Below are positions 1 to 7,735 of a stretch of DNA of 64,000 nucleotides, in pieces. The position numbers and the translations under genes are program-made. The stretch comes from CAUPWF01 sp964369775. GTDB lineage: Bacteria; Bacillota; Clostridia; Lachnospirales; Lachnospiraceae. The stretch is taken from the NCBI GenBank assembly GCA_964369775.1, contig CAYJHQ010000003.1:1-64000 (forward strand), given 5' to 3'. Below the pieces are notes generated by a model. It was not told the origin of the DNA. It ran no database searches and was given only the letters and a program-made list of their open reading frames with translations. Each line of letters starts with the position of its first letter. The stretch's first letter is position 1.

Positions 1-57
1 GATAAAGAAGCAAGAAAACAAAACGTAGGTGGAGAAGTATTAGCATTTGTATGGTAG
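1..57 (+). CDS. rpsH: 30S ribosomal protein S8, C-terminal end (partial)
   Basis: The window opens inside a reading frame that ends in GGEVLAFVW followed by TAG. This is the usual C-terminus of ribosomal protein S8, which binds the central domain of 16S rRNA and, in the classic spc operon, precedes rplF. Only the last 18 codons are visible. The order S8-L6-L18-S5-L30-L15-SecY that follows confirms the assignment. Confidence 0.93.
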   Translation, partial: DKEARKQNVGGEVLAFVW

Positions 58-227
58 ACCGAAAGCAACTTAGCGAGGTATTTTCGAGCTTAGTGCGAGG
101 TCGTTCTAAGAGCTTAGCGATTTAGAACATCCCGTTTAGCTGATGTTAAAGAGAACATCCCCACATAACAATAACTGAAAACAGAGATGTCCAACATCTC
201 TGAAAATATAAGTATAGGAGGTACGGT
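58..227 (+). promoter_or_regulatory. Hairpin-rich rpsH-rplF intergenic spacer
   Basis: The 170-base gap is long for a point inside the spc operon. It holds three inverted repeats: GTTCTAA (103-109) with TTAGAAC (122-128), GATGTT (142-147) with AACATC (154-159), and CAGAGATGT (182-190) with ACATCTCTG (194-202) around a 3-base loop. The motif CTTAGCGA or CTTAGTGCGA recurs three times between 69 and 120. No T-run follows the stems, so these are not obvious terminators. RNA processing or a leader role is inference. Confidence 0.5.
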
Positions 228-770
228 ATGTCACGTATAGGAAGACTACCAATCGCTGTACCAGCTGGAGTAACAGTTGAAATAGCGGAGAACAATGTAG
301 TGACTGTAAAAGGACCAAAAGGAACTCTTGTAAAAGAACTTCCAGTTGAAATGGAAATCAAACAAGAAGGTGAAGAGATTACAGTTACAAGACCAAGTGA
401 TTTAAAGAAAATGAAATCATTACACGGACTTACAAGAACATTATTAAACAACATGATTATCGGTGTAACTGCAGGATATGAAAAAATTCTTGAGGTTAAC
501 GGAGTTGGGTATAGAGCTGCGAAAGCAGGAAACAAGTTAACACTTAGCTTAGGGTACTCTCATCCAGTTGAGATGATCGATCCAGAAGGCATCGAAAGTG
601 TACTTGAAGGACAAAATAAGATTACTGTAAAAGGTATCGACAAAGAAAAAGTTGGCCAATACGCTGCTGAAATCAGAGACAAGAGAAGACCAGAGCCTTA
701 TAAAGGTAAAGGTATTAAATACTCTGATGAAGTTATTAGACGTAAAGTTGGTAAAACAGGTAAAAAATAA
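228..770 (+). CDS. rplF: 50S ribosomal protein L6
   Basis: L6 is a 23S rRNA-binding protein near the factor-binding site of the large subunit. The 180-residue product has the family length and start (MSRIGRLPIAVPAGV) and the conserved C-terminal block RRPEPYKGKGIKY used for rRNA contact. An AGGAGG site lies 7 bases before the ATG. It follows the hairpin-rich spacer and is 16 bases from rplR, so it is co-transcribed with the spc genes. Confidence 0.98.
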   Translation: MSRIGRLPIAVPAGVTVEIAENNVVTVKGPKGTLVKELPVEMEIKQEGEEITVTRPSDLKKMKSLHGLTRTLLNNMIIGVTAGYEKILEVNGVGYRAAKAGNKLTLSLGYSHPVEMIDPEGIESVLEGQNKITVKGIDKEKVGQYAAEIRDKRRPEPYKGKGIKYSDEVIRRKVGKTGKK

Positions 771-786
771 TTAAGGAGAGTGCGAA

Positions 787-1155
787 ATGGTTAGTAAAAA
801 ATCAAGATCAGAAGTACGTGTTAAGAAACACAAAAAAATCCGTAATCGCTTCAGTGGAACAACTGAGTGCCCACGTTTAGCTGTGTTTAGAAGTAACAAC
901 CACATGTATGCTCAAATTATTGATGATACAGTAGGTAACACTCTAGTATCTGCATCCACTCTTCAAAAAGAAGTGAAAGCAGAATTAGAAAAAACAAACA
1001 ACGTTGATGCAGCAGCATGCGTTGGAACAGTAATTGCAAAAAAAGCAATTGAAAAAGGAATTAAAGATGTAGTATTTGATAGAGGTGGATATATCTACCA
1101 TGGTAAAGTTCAAGCATTAGCTGATGCAGCAAGAGAAGCTGGACTTAATTTCTAA
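787..1155 (+). CDS. rplR: 50S ribosomal protein L18
   Basis: L18 binds 5S rRNA and helps seat it in the central protuberance. The 122-residue protein has the basic N-terminus (KKHKKIRNRFSGT), the RLAVFRSNNHMYAQIIDD core, and the C-terminal DRGGYIYHGKVQALADAAREAGL signature of the family. The start follows AAGGAGAG, and the gene sits between rplF and rpsE as in nearly all Firmicutes. Confidence 0.98.
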   Translation: MVSKKSRSEVRVKKHKKIRNRFSGTTECPRLAVFRSNNHMYAQIIDDTVGNTLVSASTLQKEVKAELEKTNNVDAAACVGTVIAKKAIEKGIKDVVFDRGGYIYHGKVQALADAAREAGLNF

Positions 1156-1176
1156 GAATTTGAAGGAGGATAACAC

Positions 1177-1686
1177 ATGAGACGCAATCAAGTTGATGCT
1201 AGTCAATTAGAGCTAAATGAAAAAGTAGTGTCAATCAAACGTGTAACCAAGGTTGTTAAGGGTGGTCGTAACTTCAGATTCACAGCTTTAGTAGTTGTTG
1301 GGGATGGAAATGGTCACGTAGGTGCAGGTTTAGGTAAAGCTACTGAAATACCAGAAGCGATTCGTAAAGGTAAAGAAGATGCTATGAAAAATCTTATCAC
1401 AGTAAAATTAGATGAGAATGAAAGTATTACACATGATACAGTAGGAAAATTCGTTGGAGCTTCTGTACTTCTTAAGAAGGCACCAGAAGGTACTGGAGTT
1501 ATCGCTGGTGGACCAGCGCGTGCTGTAGTAGAGATGGCGGGTATCAAAAATATCCGTACTAAATCACTAGGTTCAAACAATAAACAAAACGTAGTTCTTG
1601 CTACACTTGAAGGTTTGAAACAAGTGAAGACTCCAGAGGAAGTAGCTAAACTTCGCGGTAAATCTGTAGAAGAGCTTTTAGGCTAA
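1177..1686 (+). CDS. rpsE: 30S ribosomal protein S5
   Basis: S5 lies at the mRNA entry and accuracy centre of the small subunit. The 169-residue protein carries the double-stranded RNA-binding S5 domain at about residues 13-80 (VVKGGRNFRFTALVVVGDGNGHVG) and the C-terminal domain with GTGVIAGGPARAVVEMAGI. Length and start are normal. AAGGAGG precedes the ATG, and rpmD follows after 12 bases. Confidence 0.98.
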   Translation: MRRNQVDASQLELNEKVVSIKRVTKVVKGGRNFRFTALVVVGDGNGHVGAGLGKATEIPEAIRKGKEDAMKNLITVKLDENESITHDTVGKFVGASVLLKKAPEGTGVIAGGPARAVVEMAGIKNIRTKSLGSNNKQNVVLATLEGLKQVKTPEEVAKLRGKSVEELLG

Positions 1687-1698
1687 GGAGGAGAAAAA

Positions 1699-1878
1699 AT
1701 GGCAGAATTGAAAATCACATTAGTGAAATCTACAATTGGTGCGATTCCAAAGCATAGAAGAACTGTAGAGGCACTAGGATTAAAAAAAGTTAACAAGACA
1801 GTTGTATTGCCAGATAATGCTGCAACACGTGGTATGGTAAAGCAAGTACAACACTTAGTAAAAGTAGAAGAAGCATAA
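1699..1878 (+). CDS. rpmD: 50S ribosomal protein L30
   Basis: This 59-codon frame starts MAELKITLVKSTIGAIPKHR and ends KQVQHLVKVEEA. It shows the family pattern: a beta strand, the SxIGxxxxHRxTVEALGL core and a terminal strand. L30 is a small rRNA-binding protein of the large subunit. AAGGAGG lies directly upstream, and rpsE-rpmD-rplO is the standard spc order. The short length is normal for bacterial L30. Confidence 0.97.
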   Translation: MAELKITLVKSTIGAIPKHRRTVEALGLKKVNKTVVLPDNAATRGMVKQVQHLVKVEEA

Positions 1879-1918
1879 GATGAGCATAGCTCAAGAAATA
1901 AAGTAAGGAGGTAGGCAC

Positions 1919-2362
1919 ATGGATTTATCAAATTTAAGACCAGCCGAAGGATCTAAGCAAAGTGATAACTTTAGAAAAGGTCGTGGTCATGGTTCAGGAA
2001 ATGGTAAAACAGCTGGTAGAGGCCATAAGGGTCAAAAAGCTCGTTCAGGTGGAGGAGTAAGACCTGGATTTGAGGGTGGTCAAATGCCATTATACAGAAG
2101 AATTCCTAAAAGAGGTTTCAAATGTAGAAACTCTAAGGAAATCATCGGTATCAACATAAGCGCATTAGAAGTATTCGAAAACGATGCAACAGTTACAGTA
2201 GATACATTAATCGAAGTAGGTATCGTAAGAAACCCAAAAGATGGTGTAAAAATTCTTGGAAATGGAGAATTAACTAAGAAGCTTAATGTTCAAGCGAATG
2301 CATTTAGCGCATCAGCAGTTGAGAAAATTGAAGCTCTTGGTGGAAAAACAGAGGTGATCTAA
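1919..2362 (+). CDS. rplO: 50S ribosomal protein L15
   Basis: L15 is a 23S rRNA-binding assembly protein. The 147-residue product has the glycine- and arginine-rich extended N-terminus (GRGHGSGNGKTAGRGHKGQKARSGGGVRPGFEGGQ, here split by a few substitutions) and the folded C-terminal domain ending AFSASAVEKIEALGGKTEVI. Its stop codon overlaps the secY start by one base (TAATG), giving translational coupling to the translocase gene. Confidence 0.98.
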   Translation: MDLSNLRPAEGSKQSDNFRKGRGHGSGNGKTAGRGHKGQKARSGGGVRPGFEGGQMPLYRRIPKRGFKCRNSKEIIGINISALEVFENDATVTVDTLIEVGIVRNPKDGVKILGNGELTKKLNVQANAFSASAVEKIEALGGKTEVI

Positions 2363-3684
2363 TGCTAGAAACAGTCCGAAGAGCTTTAGGAGTAAAAGAG
2401 ATTAGGCAAAAATTACTTTTTACATTTTTGATGTTAATAGTTATAAGATTAGGTTCAAATCTACCGACACCTGGTGTTGACGAGGAGTTCGCTCAGAACT
2501 TCTTCGCTCAACAGACTGCTGGAGATTTATTAGGACTTATCGATGGATATACCGGAGGATCATTTACTACAATGTCATTATTCGCATTGGGTATTGGTCC
2601 ATACATTACATCATCTATCATTATTCAATTACTTACGATTGTAATTCCTAAATTAGAAGAATTGCAAAAAGAAGGTGGAGAAGAAGGTAGAAAAAAAATT
2701 ACAATGATTACTCGTTATTTGACAGCTGTTATGGCACTTGTTCAATCGATTGCAATGGCAATAGGATTTGGACGTCAAGGAATATTAACTGAGTATAACT
2801 TTGTGAATTGTGCAATTATGGTGATAACGTTCACAGCCGGTTCTGCATTTTTAATGTGGGTAGGTGAAAGAATTACAGAGCGTGGAGTTGGGAATGGTAT
2901 CTCAATCGTACTTCTTATCAACATTGTCTCAACAATGCCATCAGACTTTAAAGTCTTATTTGATCGCTTTATGAGTGGTCAAGGTCTGGCACAAGCTGGG
3001 TTGGCGGCACTTATTATTGCATTAATTGTTATAACAATGGTAGTGTTTGTAGTACTCCTTCAAGGAGGACAACGCAGAATTGCAGTTCAGTATTCGCAAA
3101 AAATGCAAGGAAGAAAAACATATGGCGGGCAATCAAGCCATATTCCTCTAAAAGTTAACACTGCAGGGGTAATTCCTGTAATTTTCGCTTCGTCACTAAT
3201 GCAGACACCAGTACTTATCGCATCATTTTTTGGTGCAGGAGAAGATGGTGGAATCGGAAGTGAGATACTAAATGGGCTTTCATCAAATAATTGGTGTAAC
3301 CCAGAGCAATTACAATATACATGGGGACTATTGGTGTATATTGCATTAACAATCTTGTTTGCGTATTTTTATACGTCAATTACATTTAATCCTATTGAAG
3401 TTGCCAACAATATGAAGAAAAACGGAGGGTTTGTTCCAGGTATTAGACCAGGGAAACCAACTTCTGATTATCTTGCGAAGATATTGAGTTATATCGTATT
3501 TATAGGAGCAGCAGGATTGGTAATTGTTCAAGTTATTCCGTTTTTGTTTAATGGAATCTTTGGAGCGCAAGTATCGTTCTTTGGAACATCATTGATTATC
3601 ATCGTTGGTGTTATTATTGAGACAATCAAACAGATTGAATCACAATTACTTGTTCGTAACTACAAAGGTTTTCTAAATAAATAA
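2362..3684 (+). CDS. secY: Preprotein translocase subunit SecY
   Basis: SecY is the channel subunit of the SecYEG translocon in the cytoplasmic membrane. The 440-residue protein has ten predicted membrane helices and the SecY signatures GIGPYITSSIIIQLL (about residue 77) and the cytosolic loop QGGQRRIAVQYSQKMQGRK (about residue 235). The NNMKKNGGFVPGIRPG motif of loop C5 is at about residue 350. Its start overlaps the rplO stop. A second translocon gene, secG, is found at 17066. Confidence 0.98.
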   Translation: MLETVRRALGVKEIRQKLLFTFLMLIVIRLGSNLPTPGVDEEFAQNFFAQQTAGDLLGLIDGYTGGSFTTMSLFALGIGPYITSSIIIQLLTIVIPKLEELQKEGGEEGRKKITMITRYLTAVMALVQSIAMAIGFGRQGILTEYNFVNCAIMVITFTAGSAFLMWVGERITERGVGNGISIVLLINIVSTMPSDFKVLFDRFMSGQGLAQAGLAALIIALIVITMVVFVVLLQGGQRRIAVQYSQKMQGRKTYGGQSSHIPLKVNTAGVIPVIFASSLMQTPVLIASFFGAGEDGGIGSEILNGLSSNNWCNPEQLQYTWGLLVYIALTILFAYFYTSITFNPIEVANNMKKNGGFVPGIRPGKPTSDYLAKILSYIVFIGAAGLVIVQVIPFLFNGIFGAQVSFFGTSLIIIVGVIIETIKQIESQLLVRNYKGFLNK

Positions 3685-3806
3685 GCAAGTAGAGTTTATG
3701 TGTTTAAACTTACTTGTCAAGATATTTTAGCTCGCATATTTTTCGAAAGAGAAGCATGCGAGTTAAAATCATATATAACACAACATACAGATTGAGAGGG
3801 GCATAT

Positions 3807-4451
3807 ATGAGAGTGATTATGTTAGGAGCACCAGGTGCAGGTAAAGGAACTCAAGCTAAAAAAATAGCTGAAAAATACTCAATTCCACATATCTCAACAG
3901 GAGATATTTTCAGAGCAAATATAAAAAATGGTACAGAACTTGGTACTAAAGCGAAAACTTATATGGATCAAGGTTTATTAGTACCAGATGAATTAGTTGT
4001 AGATTTGGTAGTTGATCGAGTGAATCAGGATGATTGTAATAATGGATATGTACTTGACGGATTTCCAAGAACAATTCCTCAAGCAGAATCATTAGATGAG
4101 GCTTTGATTTCGCTGAATCAAGAAATTGACTATGCAATTAATGTAGAAGTACCAGATGAAAACATTGTGCGAAGAATGTCAGGAAGACGTGCTTGCATCA
4201 ACTGCGGAGCGACCTATCATATGCAGTATATGAAACCAAAAAAAGAAGGAATTTGTGATGTATGCGGAAGTGAGCTTATCTTACGTGATGACGATAAGCC
4301 AGAAACTGTATTGAAGCGACTTGGAGTTTATCACGACCAGACACAGCCGTTAATTGAATATTATACAAGTAAGAAAAAAATAGCGGAAGTAGATGGTACG
4401 ATAGATATCGAAGATGTTTTCAAAGAAATTGTAGCAATTCTAGGAGTTTAA
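3807..4451 (+). CDS. adk: Adenylate kinase with zinc lid
   Basis: Adenylate kinase interconverts ATP + AMP and two ADP in the cytosol. The 214-residue protein begins MRVIMLGAPGAGKGTQAKK, a P-loop at residues 7-15, and has the DGFPRT AMP-site motif near residue 84. The lid holds four zinc-ligand cysteines (CINC and CDVC), as in Gram-positive enzymes. An upstream in-frame ATG at 3714 exists, but family length and the GAGAGG site choose 3807. It lies between secY and map as usual. Confidence 0.97.
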   Translation: MRVIMLGAPGAGKGTQAKKIAEKYSIPHISTGDIFRANIKNGTELGTKAKTYMDQGLLVPDELVVDLVVDRVNQDDCNNGYVLDGFPRTIPQAESLDEALISLNQEIDYAINVEVPDENIVRRMSGRRACINCGATYHMQYMKPKKEGICDVCGSELILRDDDKPETVLKRLGVYHDQTQPLIEYYTSKKKIAEVDGTIDIEDVFKEIVAILGV

Positions 4452-4454
4452 AGT

Positions 4455-5216
4455 ATGTCAATAATAATTAAATCGGCAAGAGAAATAGAAGTAATGAAGG
4501 AAGCCGGTAAAATATTGGAAAAAGTGCATGAAATAATTAAAAATTCGTTACGAGTAGGAATGACGACGATGGAGATAGACCAGGTAGGGGAAAAGGCGAT
4601 AAGAAGCTTTAATTGCGAGCCATCATTTTTAAACTATCATGGTTACCCTGCGTCTGTATGTGTTTCTATCAATGATGAAGTTGTTCATGGAATTCCAACT
4701 ACAGAGAGAAAGTTAAAAGACGGTGATGTAGTAGGTCTTGATGTAGGAGTGAAGCATCAAGGGTTTCATTCAGATGCTGCTAGAACTTATATAGTAGGAA
4801 ATGGAACGAAAGAAGCCGAAGACCTTATAAGGGTTACAGAAGAATGTTTTTTTGAAGGTATAAAGTTCGCGAAAGCTGGAAATTATCTAAACGAGATTTC
4901 AACAGCTATCGATAACCATGCTACAAAACATGGATATGGAATCGTACGTGATTTATGTGGGCATGGAATAGGGGCAAACCTACATGAAGGCCCAGAAATA
5001 TCGAATTTTAGTAAGCCGAATAAAGGACCAAAGTTAAGACCAGGAATGACTCTTGCGATTGAGCCAATGATCAATGCAGGCACTCATGAAGTGTGGTGGT
5101 TGGAGGATGATTGGACAGTTGTATCAAGAGACGGATCAATATCTGCACACTATGAAAACACCGTATTAATAACAGAGGATGAACCGATTATACTAACCTT
5201 ATCAAACAAGAGGTGA
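4455..5216 (+). CDS. map: Methionine aminopeptidase, type I
   Basis: This enzyme removes the initiator methionine from nascent proteins. The five metal ligands of the pita-bread fold are visible: D in GLDVG and D in HSDAART, H in GHGIG, E in AIEPM, and E in HYENTVLI. The length of 253 residues is normal for the type I form without a zinc-finger extension. The start is only 3 bases after the adk stop. Confidence 0.97.
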   Translation: MSIIIKSAREIEVMKEAGKILEKVHEIIKNSLRVGMTTMEIDQVGEKAIRSFNCEPSFLNYHGYPASVCVSINDEVVHGIPTTERKLKDGDVVGLDVGVKHQGFHSDAARTYIVGNGTKEAEDLIRVTEECFFEGIKFAKAGNYLNEISTAIDNHATKHGYGIVRDLCGHGIGANLHEGPEISNFSKPNKGPKLRPGMTLAIEPMINAGTHEVWWLEDDWTVVSRDGSISAHYENTVLITEDEPIILTLSNKR

Positions 5217-5220
5217 TAGC

Positions 5221-5472
5221 ATGTATGTTGTAGAAGTGGGAATGCTAGCGAAAGCATTAGCTGGCCATGATAAAGACAAAATATATTTAATTGTAGAAAT
5301 AAGTAAAGATTATATTTATTTGGTCGATGGAAGAACTAGGACTTTGAATAATCCTAAAAGGAAAAAACAGAAACACATACAGATTATCTGTGAACCACAT
5401 TGCGTAGAAAAGATAAGAGATGAAGATGTTAGAAAAATGATAAAACAATATAATCAAAGAGTCAAAAAGTAG
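5221..5472 (+). CDS. KOW-domain RNA-binding protein (L14e-like)
   Basis: This 83-residue basic protein begins with a KOW-like segment (VEVGMLAKALAGHDKDKIYLIVEI) typical of the small Firmicutes proteins encoded between map and infA. The family resembles archaeal/eukaryotic L14e, and an RNA- or ribosome-related role is inferred from that and from its position inside the ribosomal operon. The C-terminal half is lysine-rich. GAGGTGAT lies 5 bases before the ATG. The exact function is not known to me. Confidence 0.85.
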   Translation: MYVVEVGMLAKALAGHDKDKIYLIVEISKDYIYLVDGRTRTLNNPKRKKQKHIQIICEPHCVEKIRDEDVRKMIKQYNQRVKK

Positions 5473-5483
5473 GAGGAAAAGAA

Positions 5484-5702
5484 ATGTCAAAAGCTGACGT
5501 GATAGAAATTGAAGGAACAGTAGTTGAAAAACTACCAAATGCAATGTTTCAAGTAGAGTTAGAGAATGGACACCAGGTACTAGCTCATATTAGTGGAAAA
5601 TTGCGAATGAATTTTATTAAAATCTTGCCAGGGGATAAGGTTACTTTAGAGTTATCTCCATACGATTTATCCAAAGGAAGAATAATTTGGAGAGATAAAT
5701 AA
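5484..5702 (+). CDS. infA: Translation initiation factor IF-1
   Basis: IF-1 is a single OB-fold protein of 72 residues that occupies the ribosomal A site during initiation. The signature IEGTVVEKLPNAMFQVELENGHQVLAHISGKLRMN, recognisable in pieces at residues 8-42, and the ending KGRIIWRDK are standard. AGGAGG precedes the ATG. A strong promoter for the next gene begins 8 bases after its stop, so the operon has an internal restart here. Confidence 0.98.
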   Translation: MSKADVIEIEGTVVEKLPNAMFQVELENGHQVLAHISGKLRMNFIKILPGDKVTLELSPYDLSKGRIIWRDK

Positions 5703-5709
5703 AAAGGTA

Positions 5710-5752
5710 TTGACTTTTGAGACGTCTGGATGCTATAATGGTATCCGGACGT
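5710..5752 (+). promoter_or_regulatory. Internal promoter before rpmJ, with a palindrome around the -10 box
   Basis: A -35 box TTGACT (5710-5715), an 18-base spacer and a -10 box TATAAT (5734-5739) preceded by TG (extended -10) make a strong sigma-A-type promoter. The arms ACGTCTGGAT (5722-5731) and ATCCGGACGT (5743-5752) form an inverted repeat with one mismatch, centred on the -10 box. That placement would suit a repressor operator or a start-site hairpin. The regulator is unknown. Confidence 0.75.
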
Positions 5753-5817
5753 TTGTGGTTAGTTGCACCCAAATGTCGTAACAAAGTAGCAAGCAATGGA
5801 TGAAAGGAGGATTTGAC

Positions 5818-5931
5818 GTGAAGGTTAGATCATCAGTAAAACCAATTTGCGAGAAGTGCAAAATCATTAAGAGAAAAGGAAGTATTCGTGTAATTTGCGA
5901 AAATCCTAAGCACAAGCAAAGACAAGGATAA
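5818..5931 (+). CDS. rpmJ: 50S ribosomal protein L36 (zinc-binding form)
   Basis: The 37-residue frame starts with GTG and reads MKVRSSVKPICEKCKIIKRK to the end NPKHKQRQG. Cys11, Cys14, Cys27 and His32 are the zinc ribbon ligands, so this is the zinc-containing (C+) version of L36. A clear AAAGGAGG site lies 8 bases upstream. The gene sits in the conserved infA-rpmJ-rpsM order but has its own promoter. Confidence 0.97.
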   Translation: MKVRSSVKPICEKCKIIKRKGSIRVICENPKHKQRQG

Positions 5932-6267
5932 GCATTGTCGGATGTGCAGTTCCAGAGAGTGGAACAATCAATTTAAGCGGCTGTAGTCATTACAATCCGA
6001 ATGTGTACTGGAGAGTATGACTATGAAAATATATAGTAAAAGGTCTTATGCAAGGCGGAATTTACGATATATTGCTTATAATCCCGGAGAGGATCCGGAA
6101 AGGGTGGAACATACCGACCACCTGGTTATTGGACTCAGAAGGAGGAGGGCCGTCACCCAAAACCTCATGTAGTGCCACAGCACTAAGTTCGCGAGGGACC
6201 TCACTAAGTGCTCAATAGCCCATTTAGGGACAATATTAAAAAAAGATTCAAAATGGAGGAAATTCAC
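5932..6267 (+). promoter_or_regulatory. Structured 336-base rpmJ-rpsM intergenic region
   Basis: The gap between rpmJ and rpsM is exceptionally long and locally GC-rich (6085-6150). It contains the stems GTTCCA (5949-5954) with TGGAAC (5960-5965), TAGTCAT (5984-5990) with ATGACTA (6017-6023), and AGTGC (6171-6175) with GCACT (6180-6184). GGGTG near 6101 could pair with CACCC near 6158. The block looks like a structured RNA leader, but I cannot match it to a named family. A 51-codon frame lies inside it. Confidence 0.5.
6017..6172 (+). CDS. Possible small basic protein inside the rpsM leader
   Basis: A 51-codon frame starts ATG ACT ATG AAA after GGAGAG and encodes MTMKIYSKRSYARRNLRYIA, then a polar middle and a basic tail containing LRRRRAV. 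I recognise no family. The frame overlaps the GC-rich, stem-forming part of the spacer, so it may be a chance frame in a structured RNA. It could alternatively be a leader peptide that tunes rpsM expression. Confidence 0.25.
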   Translation: MTMKIYSKRSYARRNLRYIAYNPGEDPERVEHTDHLVIGLRRRRAVTQNLM

Positions 6268-6636
6268 ATGGCTCGTATCGCTGGTGTAGACTTACCAAGA
6301 GACAAACGCGTTGAAATCGGTTTGACTTATATTTATGGAATTGGAAGAACAAGTGCAAGTCGTATTTTAACAGAGGCTAATATCAATCCAGATATTAGAT
6401 GCAGAGACCTTACTGACGATGATGTAAAAGCAATCAGTGCAGTAATCGATGAAACACAAATGGTTGAGGGGGATTTACGTAGAGAAATCGCACTTAACAT
6501 CAAGAGACTACAAGAAATCGGATGTTACAGAGGAATCCGTCACAGAAAAGGACTTCCTGTACGTGGACAAAAAACTAAGACTAATGCTAGAACTAGAAAA
6601 GGTCCTAAGAGAACAGTAGCAAACAAGAAAAAATAA
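6268..6636 (+). CDS. rpsM: 30S ribosomal protein S13
   Basis: S13 sits at the head of the small subunit and contacts the large subunit and P-site tRNA. The 122-residue product begins MARIAGVDLPRDKRVEIGLTYI with the helix-two-turn-helix (YGIGRTSA) and ends in the basic GQKTKTNARTRKGPKRTVANKKK tail, written here with its natural runs. A longer in-frame start at 6208 exists, but the TGGAGGA site 8 bases before 6268 and the family N-terminus fix the start. Confidence 0.97.
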   Translation: MARIAGVDLPRDKRVEIGLTYIYGIGRTSASRILTEANINPDIRCRDLTDDDVKAISAVIDETQMVEGDLRREIALNIKRLQEIGCYRGIRHRKGLPVRGQKTKTNARTRKGPKRTVANKKK

Positions 6637-6661
6637 TTAAGGAAAGTGTAGGTTAGTTTAA

Positions 6662-7057
6662 ATGGCTAAGAAAGTTACAAAGAAAGTGACAAAGAAACGT
6701 GTCAAGAAAAACGTTGAACGCGGACAAGCGCATATCCAATCATCATTTAACAATACAATTGTTACATTGACAGATGCTCAAGGAAACGCTCTATCATGGG
6801 CAAGTGCTGGTGGTCTAGGATTTAAAGGTTCAAGAAAATCTACTCCTTATGCAGCTCAAATGGCAGCTGAAACAGCAGCTAAAGCGGCAGTTGTACACGG
6901 TCTAAAAACAGTTGATGTTTTTGTAAAGGGACCTGGTTCAGGGAGAGAAGCAGCTATTCGTGCATTACAAGCATGCGGAATTGACGTAATTAGTATCAAG
7001 GACGTTACACCTGTACCACATAATGGTTGTCGCCCACCAAAACGTAGAAGAGTCTAA
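6662..7057 (+). CDS. rpsK: 30S ribosomal protein S11
   Basis: S11 forms the platform of the small subunit near the exit site. The 131-residue protein has the core HIQSSFNNTIVTLTDAQGN and the C-terminal DVTPVPHNGCRPPKRRRV signature. Its N-terminus is a short lysine-rich extension (MAKKVTKKVTKKRVKKN) common in Clostridia. It lies 25 bases after rpsM in the alpha-operon order. Confidence 0.98.
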   Translation: MAKKVTKKVTKKRVKKNVERGQAHIQSSFNNTIVTLTDAQGNALSWASAGGLGFKGSRKSTPYAAQMAAETAAKAAVVHGLKTVDVFVKGPGSGREAAIRALQACGIDVISIKDVTPVPHNGCRPPKRRRV

Positions 7058-7087
7058 TGAGACTTAAATTTTAGGAGGAAACAGAGC

Positions 7088-7681
7088 ATGGCAGTAAATA
7101 GAGTTCCAGTATTAAAGAGATGTAGATCATTAGGGATGGATCCTATCTTTTTAGGAATTGATAAAAAATCTAATAGACAATTAAAAAGAGCTAATAGAAA
7201 AATGAGCGAGTATGGAATCCAATTACGCGAGAAGCAAAAAGCGAAATTTATCTATGGCGTTTTAGAGAAGCCTTTCAGAAACTATTACAAGAAGGCTAAG
7301 AAAATGAAGGGATTAACAGGTCCTAACTTAATGATTCTTTTAGAGTCAAGATTGGACAACGTTATTTTCCGTTTAGGTTTTGCTAGAACAAGAAGAGAAG
7401 CAAGACAAATCGTTGGACACAAGCACGTTTTAGTAAATGGAAAGCAAGTAAACATTCCATCATACTTAATCAAAGCTGGTGATACAGTAGAAATTAAAGA
7501 AAAGCACAAAGGTTCTCAAAGATACAAAGATATCCTTGAGGTAACAGGCGGTCGTATGACTCCGAATTGGCTTGATGTAAATGCAGAGAGCTTAAGCGGA
7601 ACAATTAAAGAACTTCCAACTAGAGAAGTTATTGATGTTCCTGTAGATGAAATGCTTATCGTCGAGTTATATTCTAAATAA
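7088..7681 (+). CDS. rpsD: 30S ribosomal protein S4 (zinc-free form)
   Basis: S4 nucleates 30S assembly and commonly regulates the alpha operon. The 197-residue protein has the S4 RNA-binding domain at about residues 88-150 (ESRLDNVIFRLGFARTRREARQIVGHKHVLVNG). The N-terminus has a single cysteine (KRCRSLG) instead of the four-cysteine zinc knuckle, so this is the zinc-independent form. AGGAGG is 9 bases upstream of the ATG. Confidence 0.97.
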   Translation: MAVNRVPVLKRCRSLGMDPIFLGIDKKSNRQLKRANRKMSEYGIQLREKQKAKFIYGVLEKPFRNYYKKAKKMKGLTGPNLMILLESRLDNVIFRLGFARTRREARQIVGHKHVLVNGKQVNIPSYLIKAGDTVEIKEKHKGSQRYKDILEVTGGRMTPNWLDVNAESLSGTIKELPTREVIDVPVDEMLIVELYSK

Positions 7682-7735
7682 TCAAAGAATGATTAGTATG
7701 GCGTTCCAACTACTCAAGGCAGGAGGTGCTTTTAG

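Noticed and set aside
6076..6267. Minus-strand 63-codon frame before rpsM
   Set aside because: It lies antisense to the structured spacer, lacks a ribosome site and shows no family pattern.
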